DNA of 64,000 nucleotides from Osedax fenrisi (taxonomy: Eukaryota; Annelida; Polychaeta; Sabellida; Siboglinidae). The notes beneath the pieces are model-generated. The model ran no database searches. It saw only the letters and a list, made by a program, of their open reading frames with translations, and was not told the origin of the DNA. Every line of letters starts with the position of its first letter. The first letter of the stretch is position 1. Location: the NCBI GenBank assembly GCA_964019155.1, contig OZ025239.1, forward strand, positions 82,975,916-83,039,915. Direction: 5' to 3'. The translations under genes were made by a program, and so were the position numbers. This document shows, one piece after another, positions 1 through 9,762 of this stretch.

Positions 1-445
1 AGTTTTATTTCGAGAAAACTTTCTATCTAGCTCTGTGCCTAATTCGGACCACCTCCAATATGACTCTTTTCAACCATTTAATTAAAACACAAAATATAGA
101 AGTTGTCTATATTTATTAAATAATTAAATACTATATTTTATATCCTTCCGGTTTTATACTACATTTTTAATACTGGATTTTTAATTGAAAAGGTTTTAAT
201 ATACTAATTTTAATAATATAAATGTACATAATATTTTTACTAATTTGATATATCCTATATATGTCACTATTTTAATACTATTTAATACAAAATATTCAAA
301 TTAACATTAAATAATATTCTATTTAGTAATGATTATAACGATAATATATATTTTTTTAAATAAATTATTTTAACTAGTTAAATTATAAATATGCGTAGCC
401 TAGTGATTTTCCTATTTCGGACCATATATTAATTCCATAGTAACA
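1..445. other. AT-rich non-coding stretch
   Basis: The sequence is dominated by A and T homopolymer-like and dinucleotide runs. I see no open coding region, no RNA gene and no clear repeat boundary until the terminal motif ACCCAGCAAAC at about 451. Confidence 0.6.
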
Positions 446-690
446 CTACCCAGCAAACAATTTCGGCAGATTTAAAGCAGAATTAAAGCAGTACCTAAAG
501 TTAATTAAAGCAGATTTTAAGCAGAATTTAAGTCAGATTTAAAATTTAAATATATCCTATGTGATATCTTTATATTATTAAATCAGAATTAAAGCAGAAT
601 TAAAGCAGATTTTAATAGTTATTTATTAAAGCAGTATATATCTGCTTTAAAAAGGTTTTAAATATAGAAAATCAGATTTGAATTATTAAA
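446..690 (+). repeat. Short tandem steps of the AAAGCAGAATT type at the transposon left end
   Basis: Imperfect 11-13 bp steps built from GATTTAAAGCAG and AATTAAAGCAG recur from about 465 to 690. A shorter reverse-complement version lies at 9577-9645. They look like subterminal repeats of the candidate 446-9660 element. Confidence 0.6.
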
Positions 691-1262
691 GCAGTAGATA
701 TATAAGATTTTTTTATTTAAAAACGATTTATTTATAATATTGATGACTCATAAAATATAGGAAATATAAGAAAATATTGAATTTAAATATTTATTATTAT
801 TTCAAAATAAATAATAAATATTTTAATATGATAATACATATTTAATATTTTATATTATTATATATTATTAATATATAAATACTATATTAATGGATTCATA
901 TTTTATTGCAAATATGGAATAACAAATATGGTTAGATATACCTGTACTAATTATAACAATCATTATAATAATTATTATAATCATTATAATCATTATAATA
1001 CATTATAATAATGTATTATATTATAATACTATTATAATAATACAACATAATAATTATTATAATAATTATATTAATTATTATATTAATTGTAATTATTCTA
1101 TATAAGTATTATATAATTTATGTTTCTTACTATATACAAAGAAAACTATACTTTTCTATATTTAAAATTAAATTCCTTACGGTTCTTATAATTATTAAGT
1201 TCGATTGAGAAATATTAAATAAGATTTTTCGTATAAATATTATTATAATATTATATTATATT

Positions 1263-1334
1263 ATAAATATATACGACATATCTGAATATTAATATAATAA
1301 TTATATTAATATTCAGATATGTCGTATATATTTA
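1263..1334. repeat. Near-perfect palindrome
   Basis: Two arms of about 34 bases containing ATACGACATATCTGAATATT and its reverse complement flank a 4-base centre. They could form a long hairpin or be a very short MITE. No coding potential. Confidence 0.75.
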
Positions 1335-1572
1335 TATTTATTACTATATTATATAGTATATACAAATATTTGATTTTATCTGAAAATTATAAATTTATCT
1401 TGATCCAAAAATATCAAGACTACATTTTAATAGATTAAATCATTCATTAAATGTAATTAATTATACATAATATATTTATAATAAATGTAATATAGGATAA
1501 TCTAAGGTATTATTATAATAATTATAGGTTAATCATTAACTTAATGCCTATATTAAAATACATTATTTCGTG

Positions 1573-1813
1573 AATACCCAATCTTGGCCGCCGATATATT
1601 TCAAAGTTCAAGTTGGACGTGTTTATTAATAGTGTGGGTGTGAGTTAAAATAATTATTTTAACTGGTATGGTTTGGTAGGTTTTAGTTTTAATATTTCCA
1701 GTTTTTTTTAGCTGAATTACATACCGAGTGATCCTATAAAACCATATATATATATATTTAGTTACCCATAACTTAAACTTTGAAAAGTATCGGCGGCCAT
1801 GATGGGTTGTATT
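1573..1813. mobile_element. MITE with terminal inverted repeats (GGCCGCCGATA type)
   Basis: The left end AATACCCAATCTTGGCCGCC, continuing into GATA and TTTCAAAGTT, is mirrored at the right by AACTTTGAAAAGTATCGGCG followed by GCCATGATGGGTTGTATT. The roughly 240-bp interior has no open reading frame. The structure is typical of a non-autonomous DNA transposon. No convincing target duplication was resolved. Confidence 0.6.
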
Positions 1814-2388
1814 CGATTATTTAATAATTTAAATACTTTTAAATTAAAAGTTTTAATATAGAAAATTTATTCTAATAGAATCTATAGAATTTCTATATAT
1901 ATATATATTTTTTAATGGAATTATTATAATAATTATATTTATTAGTAAATTAATAAATTATCTTTCTAAATTACCTGTATTTTATAATATTTATCATGAA
2001 GATTACTTTTTATGCTTATTATGGTACTAGACGAAATCCGCACATTGAAACTTAAAAATCTACATATCGTATAATAAAAACACATAATTACGCTTAAGCA
2101 TCGTAAGATATATTAAATATTATCTTAACATAATTATTATGATAATATGTTTCCTATTATAATTACTCCACATATTTTATATATTATATTACAAACTAAT
2201 GATACAATTAATATAAATTATCTACTTTATATTACGGTGTTGATAATTTATTAATACCTCATATAGTGCATAAGTCATGCTTAAACAATATTGATATACT
2301 ATAATACATTGTATATCATATAGATATATTATATTAGTTACAATATATATTACGTTGTACTAGTGATATTAAATATATAAAATATAGC

Positions 2389-2590
2389 TGTTATGATAGT
2401 TTATTGTTCTAACTATAACGGAATAAATCTGGATGCAAAGAATGGCTAAGTTACGAGTTTGTGCTACGAAGATTTGATATATTAATACAACACGTCTAAC
2501 TAGATATATATTTATTTACAAGAGGAAGTTAATATGAAATATGTCAAGGGTCGCAGGTCATATTCAATGACTATAAATAACAATACAACA
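2389..2590 (-). repeat. 3' LTR (minus-strand element)
   Basis: This 202-bp LTR has TG...CA ends and is nearly identical to 7341-7542. The polypurine tract of the minus strand abuts it at 2591-2599. The flanking bases ATAGC at 2384-2388 are one copy of the target duplication. Confidence 0.9.
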
Positions 2591-2600
2591 TCCCCCTTTG
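2591..2600 (-). promoter_or_regulatory. Polypurine tract (plus-strand DNA primer site)
   Basis: On the minus strand the sequence CAAAGGGGGA lies directly against the LTR edge at 2590. This is the expected position for the primer of second-strand synthesis in an LTR element. Confidence 0.8.
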
Positions 2601-2741
2601 TTAGTCAAAGTTAGGTCTGTTGACATGGGGGTACATGCTAGGTTGTCATAGCGACACCGATGTAAGTATAATACTAATCAACCTCAGGACTGTGTTTGGT
2701 CGTGAGGGATACGTAGTTTGGGTGATGTGCTATTGCGCATG

Positions 2742-4956
2742 TCATAGGTCAAGGCGACTCGGTGGTCGGCGTTGGCGTGATGGTCGCTCGTATGCGACAT
2801 CGGGTTGTGCGATGACCGGTGGGTCTTCGCTGGTAGTGTCGTCTCTACGCAAGTCTGTCAGGGTTCGTCGGAATCTTGAGCCGGTGAGATCTGAGTCTAC
2901 CATGTACGAGTTCGGGGACGGGTGTTCCGCATGGATAGTGCCGGGACTCCATGTGCTGTTGATGGGGTTTCTGATGAACACGCGTTGTCCACTGTTCAGT
3001 GTCGGTTTGTTTGTTCGTGCCTTGGTGTTATAGCGGTCGGATGCTTTCTTTTGTCGGTCGTTGAGCAGCTTGTCTTGTTTTGTAGATGCTGGTACTTTGG
3101 TCTTTGGTAGCGTCGTTTTGATGATCCTTCCGTATAGGAGTTCGGCTGGAGAGGGGTGGTTACTTTCTAGGGGGGTGGCTCTCCAGAATAGTAGGGCCTT
3201 TTCTGGATCGTCGGTCTTTGTCAGGATTCTCTTTATGGTTTGTATCTGTCGTTCAATGAATCCATTGCTTTGTGGATAGTGTGGTGAGCTGGTATTGTGC
3301 TGGAATCCCCAGCTCGCAGCGAATTGTGCGAAGGATGTTGCCGAGAATTGTGGTCCATTGTCGGAATGGAAGTGTCTCGGTATTCCGTGTTCTGAAAATA
3401 TCTCCTTTAGTGTCTGGATGATACTGCTGCTGTGGGTGCTTCTTAGTTTCCTTAGGATTGGGAATTTGGTATAGATGTCGGCGACTAGCAGGTAATTTTC
3501 TTTGTTGAGCTCGAACAGATCGGCTGCAATCGCCTCCCATGGTTCTCTTGGTAATCTTCTGTTGACGAATGCTACGGGGGTCTGCCTTCTTTGGTGGGTC
3601 TGGCATTCGCTACATTCTCCTGTTAGGTCTTGTATGTCTTTGTTCATTCTTGGCCAATATATACAGGTCTTTGCGAGTAGGTTGGTCTTTACGATTCCTA
3701 GGTGTGGAATATGTAGATCTTTTAATATCTCGGGTCGTAGATGTGTAGGGATCAGTATTTGATTTCCTTTGATGATCATGCCGTTCTCTATGGTAAGCTC
3801 GTCGCGGAAAGGCCAATATTCTCGTATTGTCTGGGGGATATCTCTCCTTTCATTGGGCCATCCTTTGATGATCATGCTGCTTAGTTCTTGAAGTTCTTTT
3901 TCTTTCTTTGTTTCGTTCTTGATTTGCGTTATTCTGGGTTCACTGAAGCGGGTGTAAGATATCTGCTTGTCGAACAGTATCTCGTTATTCTCTGGCAGTG
4001 GTTGTCGCGAGAGTGTATCGGGTAGTGGTAGGCATTTTCCGGGTATGTATTCTATGTCGATATCGTACGATTGTAGTCTGAGGAGCATTCTTTGGAGCCT
4101 AGTGGGGGCGCTCGCGATATTCTTGAGGATTATCATCGAGAGCGGCTTATGGTCTGACTGGATGGTGCACCGTTTTCCGTATATGTAAGTATGGAAACGG
4201 GTACATCCGAATACAACGGCGAGCATCTCGCGTTCTATGTTTGCGTATCTCTGTTCGCATTCGGTGAGTGATTTTGAGGCGTAGGCTATGGGCTTCCCAG
4301 ATTGGGTCAGTACTGCTCCCAAGCCTCTTCCTGATGCATCTACTTGGATGACGATTTCTTTTGCGGGATCGAAGTATGTGAGTTCGCTGTCTCTGCAGAT
4401 CAAGGTCTTGATGTCGTCGAATTTCTTTTCGTGGGAAGATGTCCAGGTGAAGTCGGTTTCTTTCTTGAGTAGGTCTCGTAGCGGCGCAGCGTGTGTGGAT
4501 AAGTTTGGTACGAATGGGCTCATGTATGTGGCTATGCCCAGGAATTCTTGTAGTTGGGTCTTGTTCGTTGGTGATTTCATGTCTCTTATCGCGTCTAGTC
4601 TTGCCGGGTCTGGTTTCGCTCCAGTTTCGTTGAATATGAGACCAAAAAAGTGTATAGAGGTATGTTTGATCGTGCACTTTTCTTTGTTGAATATGAGTCC
4701 TCCTTCTCGGGCGCGGGTCATTAAGTGGTGGAGGTTTGCGTCGTGTTCTTCTTCGTTCTTTCCGAATACAGCTATGTCGTCGGCTATACCGAGGGTTCCA
4801 GGGCAGTTTTCAATTATCATGTCCATCTTGAGTTGAAAGACGTCTTGGCTAAGGTTTAAACCGAAGGGTAGCCTCAGGAATCGGTACCTTCCGTGTGGGC
4901 TGTTGAACGTAGTCTTCAGGCTGGATTCGTGGTCTAGGTGTATTGCCCAATAACCT
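2742..4956 (-). pseudogene. pol fragment: end of RT, RNase H, integrase
   Basis: This is an open frame of about 738 codons on the minus strand. The methionine at 4826 lies inside the reverse transcriptase, and the frame stays open upstream to the inversion junction near 4956. In order it shows the RT metal-binding core (IADDIAVFG), an RNase H region (IQVDASGRGLG and later SDHKPL), and a zinc-binding integrase head with H-x3-H and C-x2-C (GECSECQTHQ). The integrase core has D (ADLFEL), D (HSDNGPQF) and E (GFIERQ), the usual D,D-35-E arrangement. The frame stops just inside the LTR-proximal region. It lacks its own gag, protease and the first half of RT because that part of the element is inverted. 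It is open for its full length, so insertion looks recent. Confidence 0.9.
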
Positions 4957-4968
4957 TGGTGACAGCGG
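4957..4968 (+). promoter_or_regulatory. Primer-binding site copy 1, at inversion breakpoint
   Basis: TGGTGACAGCGG begins with the TGG expected to pair with the CCA end of a tRNA. It is followed by an A-rich leader before gag at 5070. Here it sits directly against reverse-transcriptase sequence rather than against an LTR. The junction shares the short homology TTGG with the broken RT sequence. Confidence 0.8.
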
Positions 4969-5069
4969 TAAAAAAACGAACGCCAGAATCAGACATTTAA
5001 AGCCTTTTTAAAAAAAAAGCACGTGTACGGAAAAAAATTTTTTTAACAAATTTAAAAAAAATAATAATT

Positions 5070-6146
5070 ATGGACGGAATAAGGACCCCGAGCATGGTAT
5101 GGTCAGGAGACCTACCCCACGAATTAATGGCATTTAAACAATATGTTACATTAATATTCAAGGGCCCGTTATCAAAATTGAAAAGCGAAGAGAGGATGAC
5201 ATACGTCCTCATATGGATCGGTGAAGAAGGGCTGAGAATATATAACACGTGGAACAATGAAACCAAAACTCTAATCGAATTTTGGGCCCACCTGAGCGAG
5301 GTCCTAGAGCCAAGGTCTAACTACAGACTGGCCAGACTACTACTAGAAAAGATGAAACAAGCCAAAGACGAACTAGTAGACGAATACATGACTAAATGCA
5401 TGCTCCAAGCGAAGAAATGCAAATTCCGTGATGAAACCGAGATAGAAACGCGCCTGATAGAGCAAATAATCAGAGGAGGCGCTCACGACAAAGTCAGGGA
5501 AGATATACTCTGCAAGGACAACACCCTAACACTCGACCAGGCCATGAAAATCGCCCGTACCTACGAAGCACTACAGAGCGAGCTCAAGGAGTTCAAAGCC
5601 GGCTCCAACACCCATATCGATCATGTTAGTAATAGACTTAGTGAAAATAAACCTAAGACCGCATATCGGAAGACCAATAATCGCCTCGATAAATCACATA
5701 ATGATAAGATTACTAATTATTATGTTACTTGTAAATATTGCGGCCTGAAACACACGGGTACCCAGTGCCCCGCCGCACAGTCCGAGTGTCGATTTTGTCA
5801 CAAAATTGGTCACTGGGCTGCGGTGTGTCGCCAAAAATCTAAACCACTTTCTGCCCAGTACCATAATAACACAGGTCACGCCCGAAAACACGATCGCGGA
5901 CACGACCGCACATACGATCGCGGACCCGACCGCACACACGACCGCTCATACGACCGCACGTTCGACGAGCTGAAATTCAACGACCTGAAACTCGACGAGA
6001 TCGCAGCAGACCCGACAAGAGTATTGAACACTGTCCTACGCTTCACGCTGAGAGGGCTACCCGCGACCATGAAGGCGAAGGTAGACACAGGCGCGGAATG
6101 TATCCCGAGCACTGCAACAACGCACGACCAACGCTTGGTCACCTAA
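5070..6146 (+). CDS. gag and start of protease
   Basis: This 358-codon frame begins MDGIRTPSMVW after an AT-rich leader. The first 180 residues look like a retrotransposon capsid (helical, with W and L-rich segments). Two zinc knuckles follow at about residues 219-231 and 240-253: C-x2-C-x3-H-x4-C and C-x2-C-x4-H-x4-C. Next is a hydrophilic tract of repeated D-R-x-x-D-R units (about residues 273-300). The frame enters the protease at the catalytic KVDTGAE motif (about residue 337) and then stops. The rest of the protease is in another frame from 6098. A frameshift inside the protease domain is therefore present. It could be a small deletion rather than a programmed shift, because the break interrupts a folded domain. 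Confidence 0.88.
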   Translation: MDGIRTPSMVWSGDLPHELMAFKQYVTLIFKGPLSKLKSEERMTYVLIWIGEEGLRIYNTWNNETKTLIEFWAHLSEVLEPRSNYRLARLLLEKMKQAKDELVDEYMTKCMLQAKKCKFRDETEIETRLIEQIIRGGAHDKVREDILCKDNTLTLDQAMKIARTYEALQSELKEFKAGSNTHIDHVSNRLSENKPKTAYRKTNNRLDKSHNDKITNYYVTCKYCGLKHTGTQCPAAQSECRFCHKIGHWAAVCRQKSKPLSAQYHNNTGHARKHDRGHDRTYDRGPDRTHDRSYDRTFDELKFNDLKLDEIAADPTRVLNTVLRFTLRGLPATMKAKVDTGAECIPSTATTHDQRLVT

Positions 6147-7348
6147 ACCCAAGCCGAACCACGCTGACCGTCTACAACGGAGACAAGATGGTCCACTACG
6201 GAACAATCGATATCGACATCACGCTAAAGAAAGTGACAACACGAGCTACCTTCTATGTAGCTGAGACACCAGGTCCGATAATACTGGGCCTACCATCAAT
6301 AACCAAGATGAAGGTTATTACGATAAATAACGTCAAGACGAACAAGATCAAGACTTCAGACGACCTCGAGAACATGTACCCAGACCGAATCGAAGGGATC
6401 GGCAACTTCGAAGGCACTTACCACATAGTGACCGACCCCACGGTACCCCCAGTAATACACTCCCCGCGAAGACCCCCGATATCGATGGTACAAGAAATTA
6501 AAGATGAACTAGACCAGATGGAAGAAACCGGTGTGATCAAGAAAGTCACAGAACCAACAGAATGGGTCTCAAGCCTGGTATACGCACGGAAGCAATCAGG
6601 CAAGTTAAGGATATGCCTCGACCCACGCGACCTGAATAAGGCAATAATGAGACCCCACTACCCGACAAAGAACTCGGAAGACGTATCCTACAAACTCAAG
6701 GGTGCAAAAATATTTAGCAAACTAGACGCCCGCCAAGGTTATTGGGCAATACACCTAGACCACGAATCCAGCCTGAAGACTACGTTCAACAGCCCACACG
6801 GAAGGTACCGATTCCTGAGGCTACCCTTCGGTTTAAACCTTAGCCAAGACGTCTTTCAACTCAAGATGGACATGATAATTGAAAACTGCCCTGGAACCCT
6901 CGGTATAGCCGACGACATAGCTGTATTCGGAAAGAACGAAGAAGAACACGACGCAAACCTCCACCACTTAATGACCCGCGCCCGAGAAGGAGGACTCATA
7001 TTCAACAAAGAAAAGTGCACGATCAAACATACCTCTATACACTTTTTTGGTCTCATATTCAACGAAACTGGAGCGAAACCAGACCCGGCAAGACTAGACG
7101 CGATAAGAGACATGAAATCACCAACGAACAAGACCCAACTACAAGAATTCCTGGGCATAGCCACATACATGAGCCCATTCGTACCAAACTTATCCACACA
7201 CGCTGCGCCGCTACGAGACCTACTCAAGAAAGAAACCGACTTCACCTGGACATCTTCCCACGAAAAGAAATTCGACGACATCAAGACCTTGATCTGCAGA
7301 GACAGCGAACTCACATACTTCGATCCCGCCGCTGTCACCATGTTATGA
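6098..7348 (+). pseudogene. Protease remainder and first half of reverse transcriptase, truncated
   Basis: This 416-codon frame overlaps the end of gag by 49 bases in a different phase. It starts with the rest of the aspartic protease (ending ...IILGLPSITKM) and continues into the RT fingers and palm (RICLDPRDLNKA, KLDARQGYW, RLPFGL, IADDIAVFG). It runs to the start of the RNase H connection (TYFDPA), where it breaks into the reverse complement of the primer-binding site and then the LTR. The part from KLDARQGYW onwards duplicates, in inverted orientation, the sequence at 4370-4956. It cannot produce a functional polymerase as it stands. Confidence 0.88.
7329..7340 (-). promoter_or_regulatory. 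Primer-binding site copy 2, next to 5' LTR
   Basis: Reading the minus strand, TGGTGACAGCGG directly follows the LTR end. This is the canonical position. It is identical to 4957-4968 but inverted, so the two copies bracket the inverted gag-RT segment. Confidence 0.85.
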
Positions 7349-7542
7349 TAGTTTATTGTTCTAACTATAACGGAATAGATCTGGATGCAAAGAATGGCTA
7401 AGTTACGAGTTTGTGCTACGAAGATTTGATATATTAATAAAACACGTCTAACTAGATATATATTTATTTACAAGAGGAAGTTAATATGAAATATGTCAAG
7501 GGTCGCAGGTCATATTCAATGACTATAAATAACAATACAACA
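7341..7542 (-). repeat. 5' LTR (minus-strand element)
   Basis: This is the second copy of the 202-bp LTR in the same orientation as 2389-2590. The target duplication ATAGC follows at 7543-7547. Confidence 0.9.
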
Positions 7543-7734
7543 ATAGCTGGTGCAGATTATGCACCATAACCCTTATTATAATTATTGTATGTGAAAAAAT
7601 TGTAACAGAAGGAAGTCGGCACACTTAAAATTAAAAGTCATATATATATAATAAGTTTATAATTTGAAAAAGCCACAATTAAATATCGGCTAAATACTTA
7701 TATTTGGGATTAAATGTGATAATATTTTATTGTA

Positions 7735-8250
7735 ACGTGTGTTTTAATTACAATTTAATTATATGTGTTTAAATTGACCATCTTATCTTTTAAAATATAC
7801 TGATTTTTCATTTTAAACGTGCCGACTTTCTCCAGTTACCGATAAAATATATATCATATAATATAAAAATGGCGTTCTAATTACAATCTAATTATATGTG
7901 TTTAAAATCTAACATCTTATCGTTTAAAATATACTGATTTTTCATTTCAAACGTGCCGACTTTCTCCAGTTACCGATAAAATATATATCATATAATATAA
8001 AAGGTGCATTCTAATTACAATCTAATTATATGTGTTTAAATCTACCATCTTATCGTTTAAAATCTACTGACTTATAATTTCAAATGTGCCGACTTCCTCC
8101 AGTTACCGTTAAAATATATATCATATAATATAAAACGTGCGTTCTAATTACAATCTAATTATACATGTATAAAATCTACTGACTTTTCATTTCAAACGTG
8201 CCGACTTCCTCCAGTTACCGATAAAATATATATCATATAATATAAAATGT
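7735..8250 (+). repeat. Tandem satellite, about 135-bp unit, four copies
   Basis: Each unit contains TTCTAATTACAATCTAATTA, then CATCTTATCGTTTAAAATA, CGTGCCGACTT(T/C)CTCCAGTTACCG and AAAATATATATCATATAATA. The last unit is shortened. An inverted partial copy (GGAAGTCGGCACAC) lies at about 7611-7624, so the array may be the subterminal part of a larger element. Confidence 0.75.
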
Positions 8251-8366
8251 GTCAAGTGAATGTAAACGTTTACAAATAAAGCTTACACACATATTTACCG
8301 CATCTATATATATATTTGATTATTTGATATATTGATACTAAATCATTAAGTTAATGCCACTTAATA

Positions 8367-8587
8367 ATAACAGGAGCATCAGATACACCGACGAACTAGC
8401 GAATTACTTAATTTGATGGAAGTCAAAGAACGGAATACGAAATAGAGGGAGACAATCCAAGACATTCATAGAAATCTTAAAGAACGACTGCGATTGTGAA
8501 GAAGACGAATTAAGAATACTGATGTTGGACAGAGAAGGATGGAAAGCAATTGCAAAATCTGGTCGAGTGAGAACTCGACCAAAGTAA
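8367..8587 (+). pseudogene. C-terminal tail of an RTE/CR1-like non-LTR element
   Basis: An interrupted frame reads a conserved LINE C-terminal pattern: RNRGRQSKTFIEIL, then ELRILMLDREGWKAIA and a stop at 8585-8587. An in-frame TGA lies just upstream at about 8414. The pattern R-G-R-Q..., ...L...D-R-x-x-W is typical of the extreme C-terminus of endonuclease/reverse-transcriptase proteins. It is a 5'-truncated, dead copy. The tail ends in a short AGTAAGTAATAATAA stretch. Confidence 0.7.
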
Positions 8588-9209
8588 AGTAAGTAATAAT
8601 AACAGATGAATTAAACTCTACGATGTATGCATTCGCTAAATGATTCACTCTTCATTTTTATTAAGTCTAAGTAGTAATCACACATGTCGATGAGCTGTAT
8701 ATATTGATGTATGTACATAAGTATAATAACTATATTTTCAAACTAATATGTGCATTCAATGTCTGCCTCAATTTTTGGATACCGTTACAAATTAATTCAG
8801 TTACCAAATTAAAATATTGATTAATACATATATACTAAAAATATAAATAAATTAATTAAATATTTTATATCGAGCGAATATAAATTATATTATATTATGT
8901 GAAAATATCTTGAAAAAATTAATAAAAGTGGTCATATAACAGTATAAAATATATCCCTAAGTATATCTGCCTATAGTATACCACAACTAGTATTTTCTAG
9001 CAATGAAAATAACTAACTTTCATATATCCCTACAAATATATGGCTATAGTACACCACTATCACTAGTTGTTATTAGCAATGACAATAACTAATGTTTCTA
9101 ATAGAAACTTTCTATATCTCTACATAACCTAATAAAATAAAATAAAATAAATAATTAATCAAGTTATCCAAATATATAAATCATATAAAGTATTATTTTA
9201 TTTTTTTAG

Positions 9210-9331
9210 ATAAGAAAGACGAAATGTCATCTCGGCTACTCACACCCAAGAATAACCTGAGGTCACCGTCTATACAGAGGAACCCCATTAATGTTGAAGA
9301 TAAAGAGGCCGAATCTTATGAAAAGCAAATG
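9210..9331 (+). pseudogene. Exon-like coding block, unidentified
   Basis: After a strong TTTTTTTAG acceptor there is a block with an ATG at 9224 giving 36 codons (MSSRLLTPKNNLRSP...). It has mixed codon composition and ends at a possible GTAATT donor. A second exon-like stretch starting at 9380 (IVTTEELDGLL) would join in phase but meets a stop at 9422. I do not recognise the protein. It may be a host exon carried in the 446-9660 element or a remnant of that element's own gene. Confidence 0.35.
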
Positions 9332-9664
9332 GTAATTAAATTTATTTATTTTAATTATTATTAATCAATTATTTTAAAGATAGTAACTACTGAAGAGCTG
9401 GATGGTTTACTCACAATATACTAAGAAGTATCTGAAAGAACTTTGAATTTTAATGAACTGTAGAACGAACATAATGACAATAGAATTTTAATAAATATAT
9501 TATTTAATTATTGGTTTTGTCTTCTTTTAGTTAGATAATTAAAATCACATTTAAATCATTTTTTCACTATTTAAAGTAATCAGAATTTAAGCAGAATTAA
9601 AACAGATTTAAAAAAATGTTCGAAAATCTGCTTTAATTCTGCCGAAATTGTTTGCTGGGTATTT

Positions 9665-9762
9665 TGTTGTGATGCTTGCTTTGAAGAAATTGATGATTCC
9701 ACCGAATCTAGTATTCAATGTATAACATGTAATAATTTGTTTCATAATATGTGTGTGTCAAA
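9665..9762 (+). pseudogene. PHD-finger-like zinc motif, interrupted by hAT element
   Basis: The frame reads C-x2-C (CDAC), 13 residues, C-x2-C (CITC), 4 residues, H-x2-C (HNMC). This is the first six ligands of a PHD-type zinc finger. It begins immediately after the end of the inverted-repeat element at 9660 and is cut after CVS by a hAT insertion (target duplication GTGTCAAA). Only a few codons follow past the right duplication before a stop. It is a broken fragment of either a host gene or a transposon gene. Confidence 0.55.

Larger units (their letters stand above)
2389..7542 (-). mobile_element. Ty3/gypsy-type LTR retrotransposon with inverted interior
   Basis: Two 202-bp direct repeats (2389-2590 and 7341-7542) begin TGTTATGATAG, end ACAATACAACA and differ at only a few bases. 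The element is flanked by a 5-bp target duplication ATAGC (2384-2388 and 7543-7547). On the minus strand a primer-binding site TGGTGACAGCGG follows the 7341-7542 LTR, and a purine tract (AAAGGGGGA) precedes the 2389-2590 LTR, so the element lies on the minus strand. The segment 4957-7340, which carries gag, protease and reverse transcriptase, runs in the opposite (plus) direction. It is bounded by two inverted copies of the primer-binding site. A stretch of reverse transcriptase is thus present twice, head to head. The element could not make a normal polyprotein. Confidence 0.9.
446..9660. mobile_element. Candidate large inverted-repeat transposon, about 9.2 kb
   Basis: The left end reads ACCCAGCAAACAATTTCGGC followed by 12-bp steps of the type TTAAAGCAGAAT. 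The right end (9628-9660) is the reverse complement: CTGCTTTAATTCTGCCGAAA followed by TTGTTTGCTGGGT. The match is about 33 bp. The interior holds an LTR retrotransposon, a satellite, an RTE-like fragment and one exon-like block. I could not find a clear target-site duplication. The two ends may therefore be one element enlarged by nested insertions, or two related elements in opposite orientation. A further isolated end, TTTGTTTGCTGGGT, lies at about 16538-16551. Confidence 0.45.

Noticed and set aside
2620..4836. Several plus-strand open frames across 2.6-4.8 kb
   Set aside because: All are antisense shadows of the minus-strand pol frame.
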